Program-made: the position numbers and the translations under genes | Source of the DNA: Halomarina rubra | GTDB lineage: Archaea > Halobacteriota > Halobacteria > Halobacteriales > Haloarculaceae | Length of the DNA: 64,000 bases | Assembly: GCF_023699475.1 (NCBI RefSeq) | Contig: NZ_JALXFV010000006.1 | Location: 39,076-103,075 of the forward strand | Direction: 5' to 3' | In this document: positions 52,745 through 60,738 of the stretch, piece after piece | Position numbering within the stretch: position 1 is the first letter of the stretch | Layout: the number at the start of each line of letters is the position of its first letter | The notes under the pieces: model-generated | Told to the model about the DNA's origin: nothing | The model's input: the letters and a program-made list of their open reading frames with translations, nothing else | Database searches by the model: none

Positions 52745-53278
52745 TCACCGACCCGCCTGCTCCTCGGTTTCCTGGAACTCCGGTTGATAGCTGACGACTC
52801 CCTCTACGTCGTCTAGCGCTCTGTCGGTCAACGGTCTGACCATGAACTCCTCGTCGGCACCGTACTCGTTACCGAGTCCGTATTCGCTCGCGCGTTCGAA
52901 CCCAAAGCGTGAATAGTACTCTGGGTCACCTAACACGACCACAGCGTCGACACCAGTGTCTCGACACTTCGCTAGACCGTGCTGAATCAACAACGAACCA
53001 ACGCCCTCGTTTTGCTTTTCCGGGAGGACGCTGACCGGTGCGAGCCCGACTACTGCGAGCGTCTCCTCCCAGTCGTCCACGGACGTCGGAGAAAACAAGA
53101 CGTGCCCCACGATTTGACCGTTTTCGACCGCCACGAGCGAGACCACCGCCTTGTCAGCGCCGTGTAATCGCTGGACGATGCGTGACTCGTCGGTCCGTCC
53201 GTCGAATGCGCGTCGATGTATCTCGTATATAGCATCGGAATCGCTCGCAGTGATGGGTCGTATCTCCACGTTGGTCAT
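52745..53278 (-). CDS. GNAT family N-acetyltransferase (YhbS-like)
   Basis: A 177-residue protein from ATG 53278. 'IRPITASDSDAIYEIHRRAF' is the first strand and helix; the acetyl-CoA loop is in 'LPEKQNEGVGSLLIQHGLAK'; 'VVLGDPEYYSRFGFERASEY' is the classic YhbS C-terminal strand. The predicted substrate is a small amine or protein N-terminus; it cannot be told here. The longer frame up to 53389 lacks family features. Confidence 0.87.
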   Translation of the reverse strand: MTNVEIRPITASDSDAIYEIHRRAFDGRTDESRIVQRLHGADKAVVSLVAVENGQIVGHVLFSPTSVDDWEETLAVVGLAPVSVLPEKQNEGVGSLLIQHGLAKCRDTGVDAVVVLGDPEYYSRFGFERASEYGLGNEYGADEEFMVRPLTDRALDDVEGVVSYQPEFQETEEQAGR

Positions 53279-53378
53279 CTCGTGTTCGGTACGGATTCGT
53301 ACGAGAAGCGTATATCGAGTTTGCACGATCCTGAACGGGAAACATCTGGCAGAGTTGCGAACGGTTGTTCCTCTGGCT

Positions 53379-53471
53379 GATAGACTCACGCTCTGCGTCT
53401 ACCAATACCAGCAAGGAACGCAGAGGTTTGTTTCGCGTCAATCGTGGTGACGCAACTGGTAGATACGTACC
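53379..53471 (+). repeat. Palindromic repeat, complete but shorter copy
   Basis: Starts GATAGACTCACGCTCTGCG and ends in GTGACGCAACTGGTAGATAC. The B half is cut short and lacks the GTGCCGCGAG tail. It stands between the acetyltransferase and reductase genes. Confidence 0.7.
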
Positions 53472-53535
53472 ATCTAATCGTTCCCCGGCCTTTCTGTCAT
53501 CCATACTGAATAGGCGCGACGATCAAGAGGATTCC

Positions 53536-54090
53536 ATGGCCAACCTCATCTACTTCATCAATTCATCACTCGACGGCTACATCGCTGACGAGAACGGCAA
53601 CTTCGACTGGTCAGAGCCATCTGAGGACGCGCATACATTCTTCAACGACCACCAACAATCGGTCGGCACCTCCCTTCTCGGCCGTCGCATGTACGAGACG
53701 ATGCGGGTGTGGGACACCTTTCTCCTCGACGACCTGCCCGAGGTACAACGCGAGTTTGCCGGGGCGTGGGGGGATACCGACAAGGTCGTCTACTCGACTA
53801 CTCTGGACACCGTGCCGGAACCGCGGACCCGCCTGGAGCAAACGTTCGACCCCGAAGTGGTACGGGCCATGAAAGACCAAGCCGACCGCGACCTGTCCAT
53901 TGGTGGCGCGGGCCTCGCTGCCGAGGCTATCCGCGCAGGGCTGGTCGACCGGTATGTACTGCGCTTGGTCCCGACGATCGTTGGTGGGGGGACCCGAGCG
54001 CTCCCCGACGCAACGCGGGTCGACCTCACTCTCAATACAACACGTCACTTTGACGATGGTTCCGTCCTCGTCGACTACAGCCTCCGATGA
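53536..54090 (+). CDS. Dihydrofolate reductase family protein (RibD C-terminal-like)
   Basis: A 184-residue protein from ATG 53536. 'NLIYFINSSLDGYIADENG' is the signature start; 'GTSLLGRRMYETMRVWDTFL' and 'DRDLSIGGAGLAAEAIRAGL' are the NADPH-side loops; 'LRLVPTIVGGGTRALPD' is the usual end. It is likely an NADPH-dependent reductase acting on a pterin or pyrimidine-like compound. The longer frame to 53365 crosses the palindromic repeat and is not used. Confidence 0.85.
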   Translation: MANLIYFINSSLDGYIADENGNFDWSEPSEDAHTFFNDHQQSVGTSLLGRRMYETMRVWDTFLLDDLPEVQREFAGAWGDTDKVVYSTTLDTVPEPRTRLEQTFDPEVVRAMKDQADRDLSIGGAGLAAEAIRAGLVDRYVLRLVPTIVGGGTRALPDATRVDLTLNTTRHFDDGSVLVDYSLR

Positions 54091-54475
54091 CCAAACCGAC
54101 CCCGAAACAGGCAGTAGGATAGACCACCAGTCAGATCAACCGAATGGTCCAACGGGGAATAGGCGGAGATGATGCAGGTGCTTCTGACAAACCCTGCAGT
54201 AGCACAATCTTCATCGAGTTTTGTGAACTACCCCACCCTACCGCTCGTCTGACGGCTCGGCCTCCCCTCTCGACACCTCGATACACATCCGACTCCGATA
54301 GCGAGGAATGTCCCCATCGTCAGTTCATCACCAAATCGGGATATTCGCGTCTGGTATCATCGATATCAATGAAATTATCAAATCAAATATCGGGGATATC
54401 GGTGATTTTCCTTAACTAATAAAGGAAGCGTCGGAAGGTATTTCACCGTGGGTTTTGTTAACGAGGTAGATTGTA
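54091..54475 (+). promoter_or_regulatory. Control region of the substrate-binding protein gene
   Basis: This 385-base region has no credible gene. From 54333 on it holds GATATC-like words: AATCGGGATATT (54334-54345), CGATATCAAT (54361-54370) and a direct repeat ATATCGG-GG-ATATCGG (54387-54402). A TATA-like TTAACTAATAAA (54412-54423) follows. The repeats could be the operator for the HTH fusion regulator encoded at 57938. No TPP riboswitch could be recognised. Confidence 0.4.
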
Positions 54476-55600
54476 ATGATGAAACGTCGACAATTCATCG
54501 CGGTGGCCGGTGCGTCACTCACGGCGGGGTGTACAGAGTCGTTCGCCGGTGGCGGACAGCCAACGGTCAACCAGACCGAGCGCAATGAATCGACGGGAAC
54601 GACAGGGGGTACGCAGTCGACACCTGCGGTGACCCAGTCGCCATCGGTCACCGACGTATCGCTTTTGCTCAACTGGAAACCGAACGGGTTGCACGTGCCC
54701 TACTACGCTGCGGCCGAACAGGGGTTCTACGAGGACGAAGGGCTGAACCTCGAACGCATCGAGGCGGGGCAAGGCTCGGATTTCTCGGCGAAGCAAGTCG
54801 GACTCGGCAACACGTCGTTCGCCATCACGAGTAGCGATCAAGTCCTCAACGTCAACAGCCGTGACCTCTCTGCGCTCTCCGTCGGGGTCATCATGCAACA
54901 GAGTCCGGTTGTCGTGTTTAGCACACGTGAGACCCTTGGCGGCGAACTGTCACAAGCCTCTCAACTCGCTGGGACCACTATCGGAACCGGCCCAGGGATG
55001 GTCCGGATGCTGACCGAGCTGTACCTCGAGAAGACAGGAGTTCGTTCGGAGGTCGAACTCGTCGATACGGGATACGACACAGTCCAGCAGTTGCTCGCGG
55101 GAAAGATCGATGCTGCAGGCGGGGTCTTCGGTGACGCAATCGCCGCAAGCGCACAGGGTTACACCACTGATTCACTTCAAGTAGGCTCTGAGGTGCCGGC
55201 GTACGGACACGTCGTCGCTACTGAGCAGGGCTTCGCTACGGACCACCCCGAGACTGTGTCTGCGTTCTTGCGGGCAACTGCTCGCGGCACTGTCTGGGCT
55301 CGGAGCAACGTCGAGGCGGCGATCGACGCGCTCATCTCGGCAAACGAGTCACTTGCAGAGTCGCGCGACCAGCAGCGACAGAAGTGGCTTCAACTGGCCG
55401 ATGCCCACGTTATGTCCGAGACCGTCCAAGAGCAGGGGTGGGGCTGGAGTGAGTCGGATCCGTGGCAAGTGACTGCAGACGCGCTTCGCAATAACGACCA
55501 ACTCGGTGGTGATGTCGACCCACAATCTGTCTGGACGAACGAGTACCTCGACACAGAAGCGCCAGCTATCGGAGAGTATGCGGCCCACGTCTCAAACTGA
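54476..55600 (+). CDS. ABC importer substrate-binding lipoprotein, NMT1/THI5-like
   Basis: A 374-residue protein. The N-terminus has a Tat twin arginine (KRRQFIAVAGASLTAG) and a lipobox Cys (AGCTES), then a Gly/Thr-rich linker. 'LLNWKPNGLHVPYYAAAEQG' then FYEDEGLNLERIE is the NMT1/THI5 signature seen in ThiY-type proteins that bind thiamine precursors such as formyl-aminopyrimidine. 'IGTGPGMVRMLTELYLEKTG' and 'LVDTGYDTVQQLLAGKIDAA' follow. It sits on the outer face of the membrane. The permease begins four bases after the stop. The likely ligand is a thiamine precursor, but the family also covers taurine and other compounds. Confidence 0.88.
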   Translation: MMKRRQFIAVAGASLTAGCTESFAGGGQPTVNQTERNESTGTTGGTQSTPAVTQSPSVTDVSLLLNWKPNGLHVPYYAAAEQGFYEDEGLNLERIEAGQGSDFSAKQVGLGNTSFAITSSDQVLNVNSRDLSALSVGVIMQQSPVVVFSTRETLGGELSQASQLAGTTIGTGPGMVRMLTELYLEKTGVRSEVELVDTGYDTVQQLLAGKIDAAGGVFGDAIAASAQGYTTDSLQVGSEVPAYGHVVATEQGFATDHPETVSAFLRATARGTVWARSNVEAAIDALISANESLAESRDQQRQKWLQLADAHVMSETVQEQGWGWSESDPWQVTADALRNNDQLGGDVDPQSVWTNEYLDTEAPAIGEYAAHVSN

Positions 55601-55603
55601 CCG

Positions 55604-56383
55604 ATGAGCACACTCCCGAGAGGGTCTGTCGAGGATATCGCTCGCCGTGTCGCGCCCGCGAGCGTCGTCTTCGTCATCTTGGTCGGCGGGTGGCAACTCG
55701 TCGTTTTCCTCACCGACCTGCCTACGGTGATTCTCCCTGCGCCGATGACGGTCCTCGATGTCGGTCTCACGTCGTGGTCACAACTACTCACCAACGCTGC
55801 TATCTCGGCTGTCACCGCTGGCATCGGACTGTCCGCGGGAATCGCGGTCGGCTTGATATTGGCATTCGCGATGGTCGTCTCTTCGGGTGCTCGGGCAATC
55901 ATCCAACCGTACCTCGTCGGACTCCGAATCGCGCCGCTCGTGGCCATCGCCCCGCTGGTATTTCTCTGGGCAGGGTCAGGACTGCTTTCGCGGTCATTGC
56001 TTGTCGCGACGCTAACGGTGTTTCCGGTCGCGCTCGGAGGTCTGGATGGTCTTCGGTCGACCCCTACCACCTATCTCGACTTGCAGCGGTCGGTCGATGC
56101 GAGTCGCTTCGATACCTTCCTCCACGTCCGCGTCCCGGCTGCGGTGCCGAGCATCCTCGCCGGTGTCAAACTCGCTGCAGCACTGAGCGTTATCGGCACC
56201 ATCGTCGCGGAGTTCCTCACGCTCCAAGCCGGGCTGGGCTATCTCGTCTTCATGACCGCAGACTCACTCGAGACGGCGCTCATGTTCGCCGCACTGATCA
56301 CGCTCGTCTTTCTCGGCCTGGGATTCTACCTCGCTGCTGCCGGCCTCGAACGGCTGCTCGTCCAGCAACGAGCCTTCAGGTGA
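55604..56383 (+). CDS. ABC importer permease (BPD type), first of two
   Basis: A 259-residue protein with six membrane helices (for example SVVFVILVGGWQLVVFLTDL and NAAISAVTAGIGLSAGIAVG). The BPD signature is in 'LQRSVDASRFDTFLHVRVPA' then AVPSILAGVKLA, where the EAA-type loop meets the ATPase. Four bases separate it from the binding-protein gene. It is a paralogue of the permease on the other strand at 56431; the two may form a heterodimeric channel. Confidence 0.88.
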   Translation: MSTLPRGSVEDIARRVAPASVVFVILVGGWQLVVFLTDLPTVILPAPMTVLDVGLTSWSQLLTNAAISAVTAGIGLSAGIAVGLILAFAMVVSSGARAIIQPYLVGLRIAPLVAIAPLVFLWAGSGLLSRSLLVATLTVFPVALGGLDGLRSTPTTYLDLQRSVDASRFDTFLHVRVPAAVPSILAGVKLAAALSVIGTIVAEFLTLQAGLGYLVFMTADSLETALMFAALITLVFLGLGFYLAAAGLERLLVQQRAFR

Positions 56384-56430
56384 CATCGCAGAGAGTGGCT
56401 GTGTCCTCAGTCCTCAGGTGTAGGAGGATG

Positions 56431-57204
56431 TCACGCTGTCTCCAGCGGAACGCGCTCGGTCACCACATGTTGGAGTGCCACGACCACTCCATAGAGCGTC
56501 AGGCCCATCGCAACCAGGACGACGAGCGAGGCCAGCATCACGTCTGGCTGCACGCTTTCTGAGGCAATGAGGATGAGGTAGCCGAGACCCTCGGTCGAAA
56601 CGACCCACTCCGCGATGGTCGCCCCGACCACCGCTAGCGTCACCGATTGCTTCACCCCTGCGAACACATCCGGGAGAGCAAACGGGAGTTCGACGGCGAT
56701 GAACGTCCGCAGTCGGCCGGCATCGACCGACCGCATGAGGTCGAGTTGCGTCTCGGGAGTCCGCTGGACGCCAGCAAGCGTGCTTACGGTCATGGGGAAG
56801 AACGAAACGAGCGCGACAAACAACACCGCTGTGTCGAAGCCCAACCCGACGTATAGCAACAACAACGGAGCGATGGCGACCTTTGGGAGTACCCGAGCGG
56901 CCACGAGATAGGGGACGAACGCCCGTCTGAGCAGCCGGTGCCATGAAACGAGTAGCGCGAGCGCCATCCCTCCCACGATGCCGAGCGTCCCGCCCACGAG
57001 CGTCTTCGCGAGCGTGGCCATCGCATTGGAGGCGTACAATCCCGGTCGGGTCACCAGTCGCTCGACCACGGCACTCGGCGAGGGCAGGATGAACGGTGGA
57101 ATCGACAGCACTGTGATTATAGCCCACCACAGCGCCACCCCAACGATGAGGGCAGCGACCGGAAGGGTCACGTTCGCGCCGGGAACGCGCTCAATCACGC
57201 TCAT
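56431..57204 (-). CDS. ABC importer permease (BPD type), second of two
   Basis: A 257-residue protein with six membrane helices (TLPVAALIVGVALWWAIITV, TLAKTLVGGTLGIVGGMALA and others). The EAA-type loop is 'LDLMRSVDAGRLRTFIAVEL' then PFALPDVFAGVKQS. It resembles the 55604 permease over its whole length. Its start overlaps the ATPase stop by four bases. Two permease genes, each linked to a different half of the transporter, suggest a heterodimer. Confidence 0.88.
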   Translation of the reverse strand: MSVIERVPGANVTLPVAALIVGVALWWAIITVLSIPPFILPSPSAVVERLVTRPGLYASNAMATLAKTLVGGTLGIVGGMALALLVSWHRLLRRAFVPYLVAARVLPKVAIAPLLLLYVGLGFDTAVLFVALVSFFPMTVSTLAGVQRTPETQLDLMRSVDAGRLRTFIAVELPFALPDVFAGVKQSVTLAVVGATIAEWVVSTEGLGYLILIASESVQPDVMLASLVVLVAMGLTLYGVVVALQHVVTERVPLETA

Positions 57205-57941
57205 CGGTCGCCATGAAAGAGTCGTCGAACCGCGGCAACTTCCTCTTGGAAAGCCGTCGACTCGAACACCTGCTGGTCGCGAGGTCGGGGCAACTCGATT
57301 TCACGCTCCCATGCGAGCGTGGCGGGTGGGCCTTCGATACCGAGACACCGGTCGCCGAGCAACACCGCCTCGGGGATGGAGTGGGTGACGAACACGACTG
57401 TCTTCCGATAATCACGCCAGATGCGGCGTATCTCGACGCTCATCTCTTCGCGGGTCAACTCATCGAGTTCGCCGAACGGTTCGTCCATGAGCAACACGTC
57501 TGCACCCAGATGCAACGCCCGGGCGATGGCGACTCGCTGTTTCATGCCTCCAGACAGTGCCGCGGGATGTGCGTCTGCAAAGCCCTCGAGACCGACCGTC
57601 GACAGCACCTCTCTGGCCTGTTCGGTCGCGGCCGGTTTTCCTGCCATTTCACGCAGGAACGTCACATTATCGAGGGCGGTCTTCCACGGGAGTAACGCAT
57701 GGTCCTGAAAGACGAACCCGATGTTGGCGTTCGATCGAGCGGTCGCTGGGGACGCCCCACCGATACTGACGGTGCCCGTCGTTGGCTCCTGTAGCCCACC
57801 CAGCGCTCGGAGGATGGTCGTCTTCCCACAGCCAGAGGGACCGATGACGGTGACGAACTCGCCTTCCTCAACGGAGACGTCGAACTCACGTAGGGCGGTC
57901 ACGTCTTCAAACTCGACTGATAGCGACTCGGCGTCAATCAT
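57201..57941 (-). CDS. ABC importer ATPase (SsuB/ThiZ/TauB-like)
   Basis: A 246-residue protein from ATG 57941, which overlaps the stop of the regulator gene by four bases; an ATG at 57983 is less likely. Walker A is 'FVTVIGPSGCGKTTILRALG'; the signature is 'LSGGMKQRVAIARALHLGAD'; Walker B is 'VLLMDEPFGELDELTREEM'; the switch His is in 'TVVFVTHSIPEAVLLGDRCL'. This is the nitrate/taurine/thiamine-precursor type of importer ATPase. Confidence 0.92.
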   Translation of the reverse strand: MIDAESLSVEFEDVTALREFDVSVEEGEFVTVIGPSGCGKTTILRALGGLQEPTTGTVSIGGASPATARSNANIGFVFQDHALLPWKTALDNVTFLREMAGKPAATEQAREVLSTVGLEGFADAHPAALSGGMKQRVAIARALHLGADVLLMDEPFGELDELTREEMSVEIRRIWRDYRKTVVFVTHSIPEAVLLGDRCLGIEGPPATLAWEREIELPRPRDQQVFESTAFQEEVAAVRRLFHGDR

Positions 57942-59224
57942 CCACTCTCCTCCTGTCGAAGCGCCACCTGAAGGCGCTCCCACCCCTCGACAGTCTGTCT
58001 TCCCCAGCCGTGGTCACGCCCTACTCCTCGCTCAGCAGCACGTGACTGCGCGTGGTCGATTCGCCAGCGTTCGTTCTCGACTGCATCCCCACTCTGTGTT
58101 GCGACCTGTACTGCGGTTTCCTCTGGCTGTTGGTGGACCGTCACCACGCCCGCGATGGTCGCCATCAGGAAGCGATGCATCGTTTTGGGGCCAGCTTGAA
58201 GCGTGTCGGCTGTCGTGACAAGTGCCGGCCCGGGGACGGGAAAGTGGTCGGCGACAGCGAGCGAGGACACCTCATAACCCGCCTCGGAGAATTCGTATGC
58301 GTCGAACGGCATTCCGGTCGCAACGTCTGCATCACCGCGTGCGAGGGCCGTCCGCTCCTCACCGGAGACCGCGACGATGTCTACACTATCGAGGATGCCA
58401 GTATGGGCCAGAAACAGCCGTGCGAGTCGGCCAACCTCGGAGTCTGGAGTCACCGCCAGTCGATGACCTCGGACCTGCTCGACGCTCGTGAACGGTGCCC
58501 CCAGTCGCTCAGTCGTCGTATAGAGAACGGCCAGCGACCGCTGGCGGAGCTGTGCGAGTGGGACGAACGATTCGGGGGCGGCACTACAGACACTCGCGGC
58601 ACCGATGAGTGCGACATCGGCCTGACCGGTCCGGAGGTGTTCCGTAGCGGCTCCCGACCCACGTGCTGGCTCGAGCGTGATGTCGAGACCTGCACGCTCG
58701 TAGTGACCGGACTCGACCGCGGCGATGATGGGTGCGTGCAGGCCGTTGGGCATCCAGTTGAGAGCCACTGTCAGACTGGTCCTGTCGACCGGGGTCACAT
58801 CCTCTGGGTCGACGGTCTCAAACCAGGCGTCGGGGAGGGCGACCTCGAAATGCTTCGCAACCTCGTCAGCCTGTTCGAGCAACCCGTAGCTATGGTGGCT
58901 CTGAACGAGCCGCATAGTGGTCTCACTATCGTGTACAGCGACCCATCCCTTCGGGGGCCGACCGGGGCGTTCTCGGTCGACGGTCGTCTCCTCCACCAAT
59001 CCATTCGCACACAGCGTTGAGAGCGCTGCAATCGTCGGCTCCCGCCCCAACTCGGTACCGATACGGATCGAAAGACGCGTCGCTTCGGCTGTTTCTATCT
59101 CCGGGTCCGTTCGGCGTCGGACGAGATACGCGAGGATACGGGCAGCCCTCGTGTCTAATCCGGCGCGAAACCCCTCGAACAGCGTTTCATCTGCGGGAAG
59201 CACGGGAAACTCGCGCCAGTGCAT
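57938..59224 (-). CDS. Putative regulator: N-terminal HTH fused to NMT1/THI5-like substrate-binding domain
   Basis: A 428-residue protein from ATG 59224; the frame to 59419 adds 65 residues without features. Residues about 1-120 look like a winged helix of the TrmB/ArsR type (ARILAYLVRRRTDPEIETAE and PTIAALSTLCANGLVEETTV, ending at RERPGRPPKGW). Residues about 155-400 are an NMT1/THI5-like domain (LTVALNWMPNGLHAPIIAAV, then ESGHYERAGLDITLEPARG) without signal peptide or lipobox. The protein is thus cytoplasmic and would sense the same ligand as the exported binding protein. It is the first gene of an operon with ATPase and permease (four-base overlaps), as expected for a self-regulating sensor. 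Confidence 0.8.
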   Translation of the reverse strand: MHWREFPVLPADETLFEGFRAGLDTRAARILAYLVRRRTDPEIETAEATRLSIRIGTELGREPTIAALSTLCANGLVEETTVDRERPGRPPKGWVAVHDSETTMRLVQSHHSYGLLEQADEVAKHFEVALPDAWFETVDPEDVTPVDRTSLTVALNWMPNGLHAPIIAAVESGHYERAGLDITLEPARGSGAATEHLRTGQADVALIGAASVCSAAPESFVPLAQLRQRSLAVLYTTTERLGAPFTSVEQVRGHRLAVTPDSEVGRLARLFLAHTGILDSVDIVAVSGEERTALARGDADVATGMPFDAYEFSEAGYEVSSLAVADHFPVPGPALVTTADTLQAGPKTMHRFLMATIAGVVTVHQQPEETAVQVATQSGDAVENERWRIDHAQSRAAERGVGRDHGWGRQTVEGWERLQVALRQEESG

Positions 59225-59351
59225 AGCCGAACGAACAGTCGCGTGACAATAAATACCGTGCCGTGATATACCACTCGTGACTCTCTGGGGGTGGTGGACC
59301 ACCACTGGGACAACGGCCCGATTGGGCGCTCTCTTGTCACGACCCATCAGG

Positions 59352-60578
59352 TCACCCCGAAACTGGGACGCCACCGTAGACGAAGACTGCGATAGCCCAG
59401 TAGGTAACGTACAGTCCACCGAGCAGATAGCCGTGCCAGCGTTTCAGCTTGCCTGTCGAGAGGAAGTAGGCCGCGAGAGCAGTCACGATGATGATAGCGG
59501 GGAGGTGGAGCGTTAGGACGGACGATGAGATGGTGAGGTCACTGAACATCAGGATGACGCCGATGTTGGCGGTCACCGAGAACAGCACACTCCCGATGAC
59601 GTTTCCAATACCAATCTCCGGGACACCACGCCGAATCGGTTCGATGGTGAGCATGATATCCTCGAACGTGAGGATGAGCGTGAGAATCGTTGCGCCGTAT
59701 ACCGTCTCGTTGAGGCCAACGTCGTCGATAACCACTTCAGAGCCGGCTTCAAGCAGCATTGACGCAAAGACGATGCCAGCCAGTGCGAGAAACGAGAGAC
59801 CGACCCAGACCCACCCAGACGTCGCGAACCGGCCGAGAAGGCGGTCTTCGGGGATTTCAGAGACTGATGCCGGCAAGGGTGTACCCCCATCAGGCCGGAT
59901 CTCGGCTCCAAGTTCCGTGGTTCTGAAAACCGGGATATCCCGTTGGTACTCACGAACGACAAGATAGCTGAATACCGCGATGAACAGACCGATGAGGACG
60001 ATGCCGTGGACGGGACTCAACGTTCCAACGGCTGCAAATGGAACCACAAGGAGTGGCGAGAGCGCAAACAGCGCGACGTAATCTCGTGGGATAGCGACCG
60101 AAAACGGCTGAACAATCGCCGCGAGTGCAAGCGTGATGCCAGTGATGGCAAGCGCGGTTCCAAGTGCGGTCCCGAGTGCAGCCCCTTCCAGATTCCCTGC
60201 GGAGAATACGACCGCGACCATCATGTCATCGACCTCAAAGCCGGTGAAGACGATGGCGAGTGCGAACAGCGAGATTCGAAGTCCCAGTGAGGCCCTTGTG
60301 AGGTAGCTGATGAGTTTTTCCGCGCACGCTGTCAACAGAAAAACGCCACCGAGGAGTACAGCAATCCCACGCAGAAGCCCTCCTGACTCGATGAATCCCT
60401 CAATCTGGGCCTCCAGTCCACCCTCGTCTCCCCCTGCTTCTTCCTGTGGTTGTTGTGCACTGGCGATTCCCCCAGGTTCGGTTGACCCAACGCCACCAGC
60501 AAGGACGAGAAGTGCTACAATCGCGAGCAGAACAGTGATCGCGAGGATGGACCCACCGTCCCCCGGGACGTTCGACAT
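59352..60578 (-). CDS. CaCA-type sodium/calcium exchanger family protein, paralogue with signal-like N-terminus
   Basis: A 408-residue protein. It has an N-terminal hydrophobic segment (SILAITVLLAIVALLVLAGG), then an acidic linker of about 40 residues that may lie outside, and about ten further membrane helices. The alpha repeats read 'GLRISLFALAIVFTGFEVDD' and 'VYGATILTLILTFEDIMLTI', with 'GIGNVIGSVLFSVTANIGV' afterwards. It matches the 37582 protein over its C-terminal half but lacks that protein's acidic central loop. Transported ions are unknown; the GTS-PE core is altered here to TGF-EVD and LTF-EDI. Confidence 0.83.
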   Translation of the reverse strand: MSNVPGDGGSILAITVLLAIVALLVLAGGVGSTEPGGIASAQQPQEEAGGDEGGLEAQIEGFIESGGLLRGIAVLLGGVFLLTACAEKLISYLTRASLGLRISLFALAIVFTGFEVDDMMVAVVFSAGNLEGAALGTALGTALAITGITLALAAIVQPFSVAIPRDYVALFALSPLLVVPFAAVGTLSPVHGIVLIGLFIAVFSYLVVREYQRDIPVFRTTELGAEIRPDGGTPLPASVSEIPEDRLLGRFATSGWVWVGLSFLALAGIVFASMLLEAGSEVVIDDVGLNETVYGATILTLILTFEDIMLTIEPIRRGVPEIGIGNVIGSVLFSVTANIGVILMFSDLTISSSVLTLHLPAIIIVTALAAYFLSTGKLKRWHGYLLGGLYVTYWAIAVFVYGGVPVSG

Positions 60579-60591
60579 GCACCACTAGTTA

Positions 60592-60738
60592 TCAAATGCC
60601 ATCATGTAGCTTGGTGTTCATGTACTCGAGTTCGTTGAACAACGATACATGTAGCCGCTCGCCCTCCAAGATTAGTGAGCACACAGCAGTTTTCCCGAGC
60701 TTGGTTGTGCCCACCCACCAGACGACTATTCTCTCCCA
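60592..60738 (-). pseudogene. C-terminal fragment of a P-loop protein
   Basis: Minus-strand translation ending at the TGA at 60592-60594 gives ERIVVWWVGTTKLGKTAVCS followed by LILEGERLHVSLFNELEYMN and TKLHDGI. 'VGTTKLGKTA' is a clear Walker A (GxxxxGKT). The frame has no plausible start and runs into the duplicated block at 60739, so it is a fragment. The source family is unclear; P-loop proteins of this kind occur in plasmids and viruses. Confidence 0.45.

Noticed and set aside
49297..53471. Classical integron
   Set aside because: No integrase gene or attI site in the window, genes lie in both orientations, and the outer arms extend well beyond the attC-like core. The observation is kept as a repeat family with an open cause.
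54091..54475. TPP riboswitch upstream of the thiamine-type importer
   Set aside because: The conserved CUGAGA and ACYUGA-type elements were not found; only DNA repeat words are present.
55690..59020. Other-frame open readings of 200-320 residues over the permease and regulator genes
   Set aside because: Composition is Cys/Arg/His-rich with no hydrophobic or catalytic pattern; the overlapping real genes have clear family signatures.
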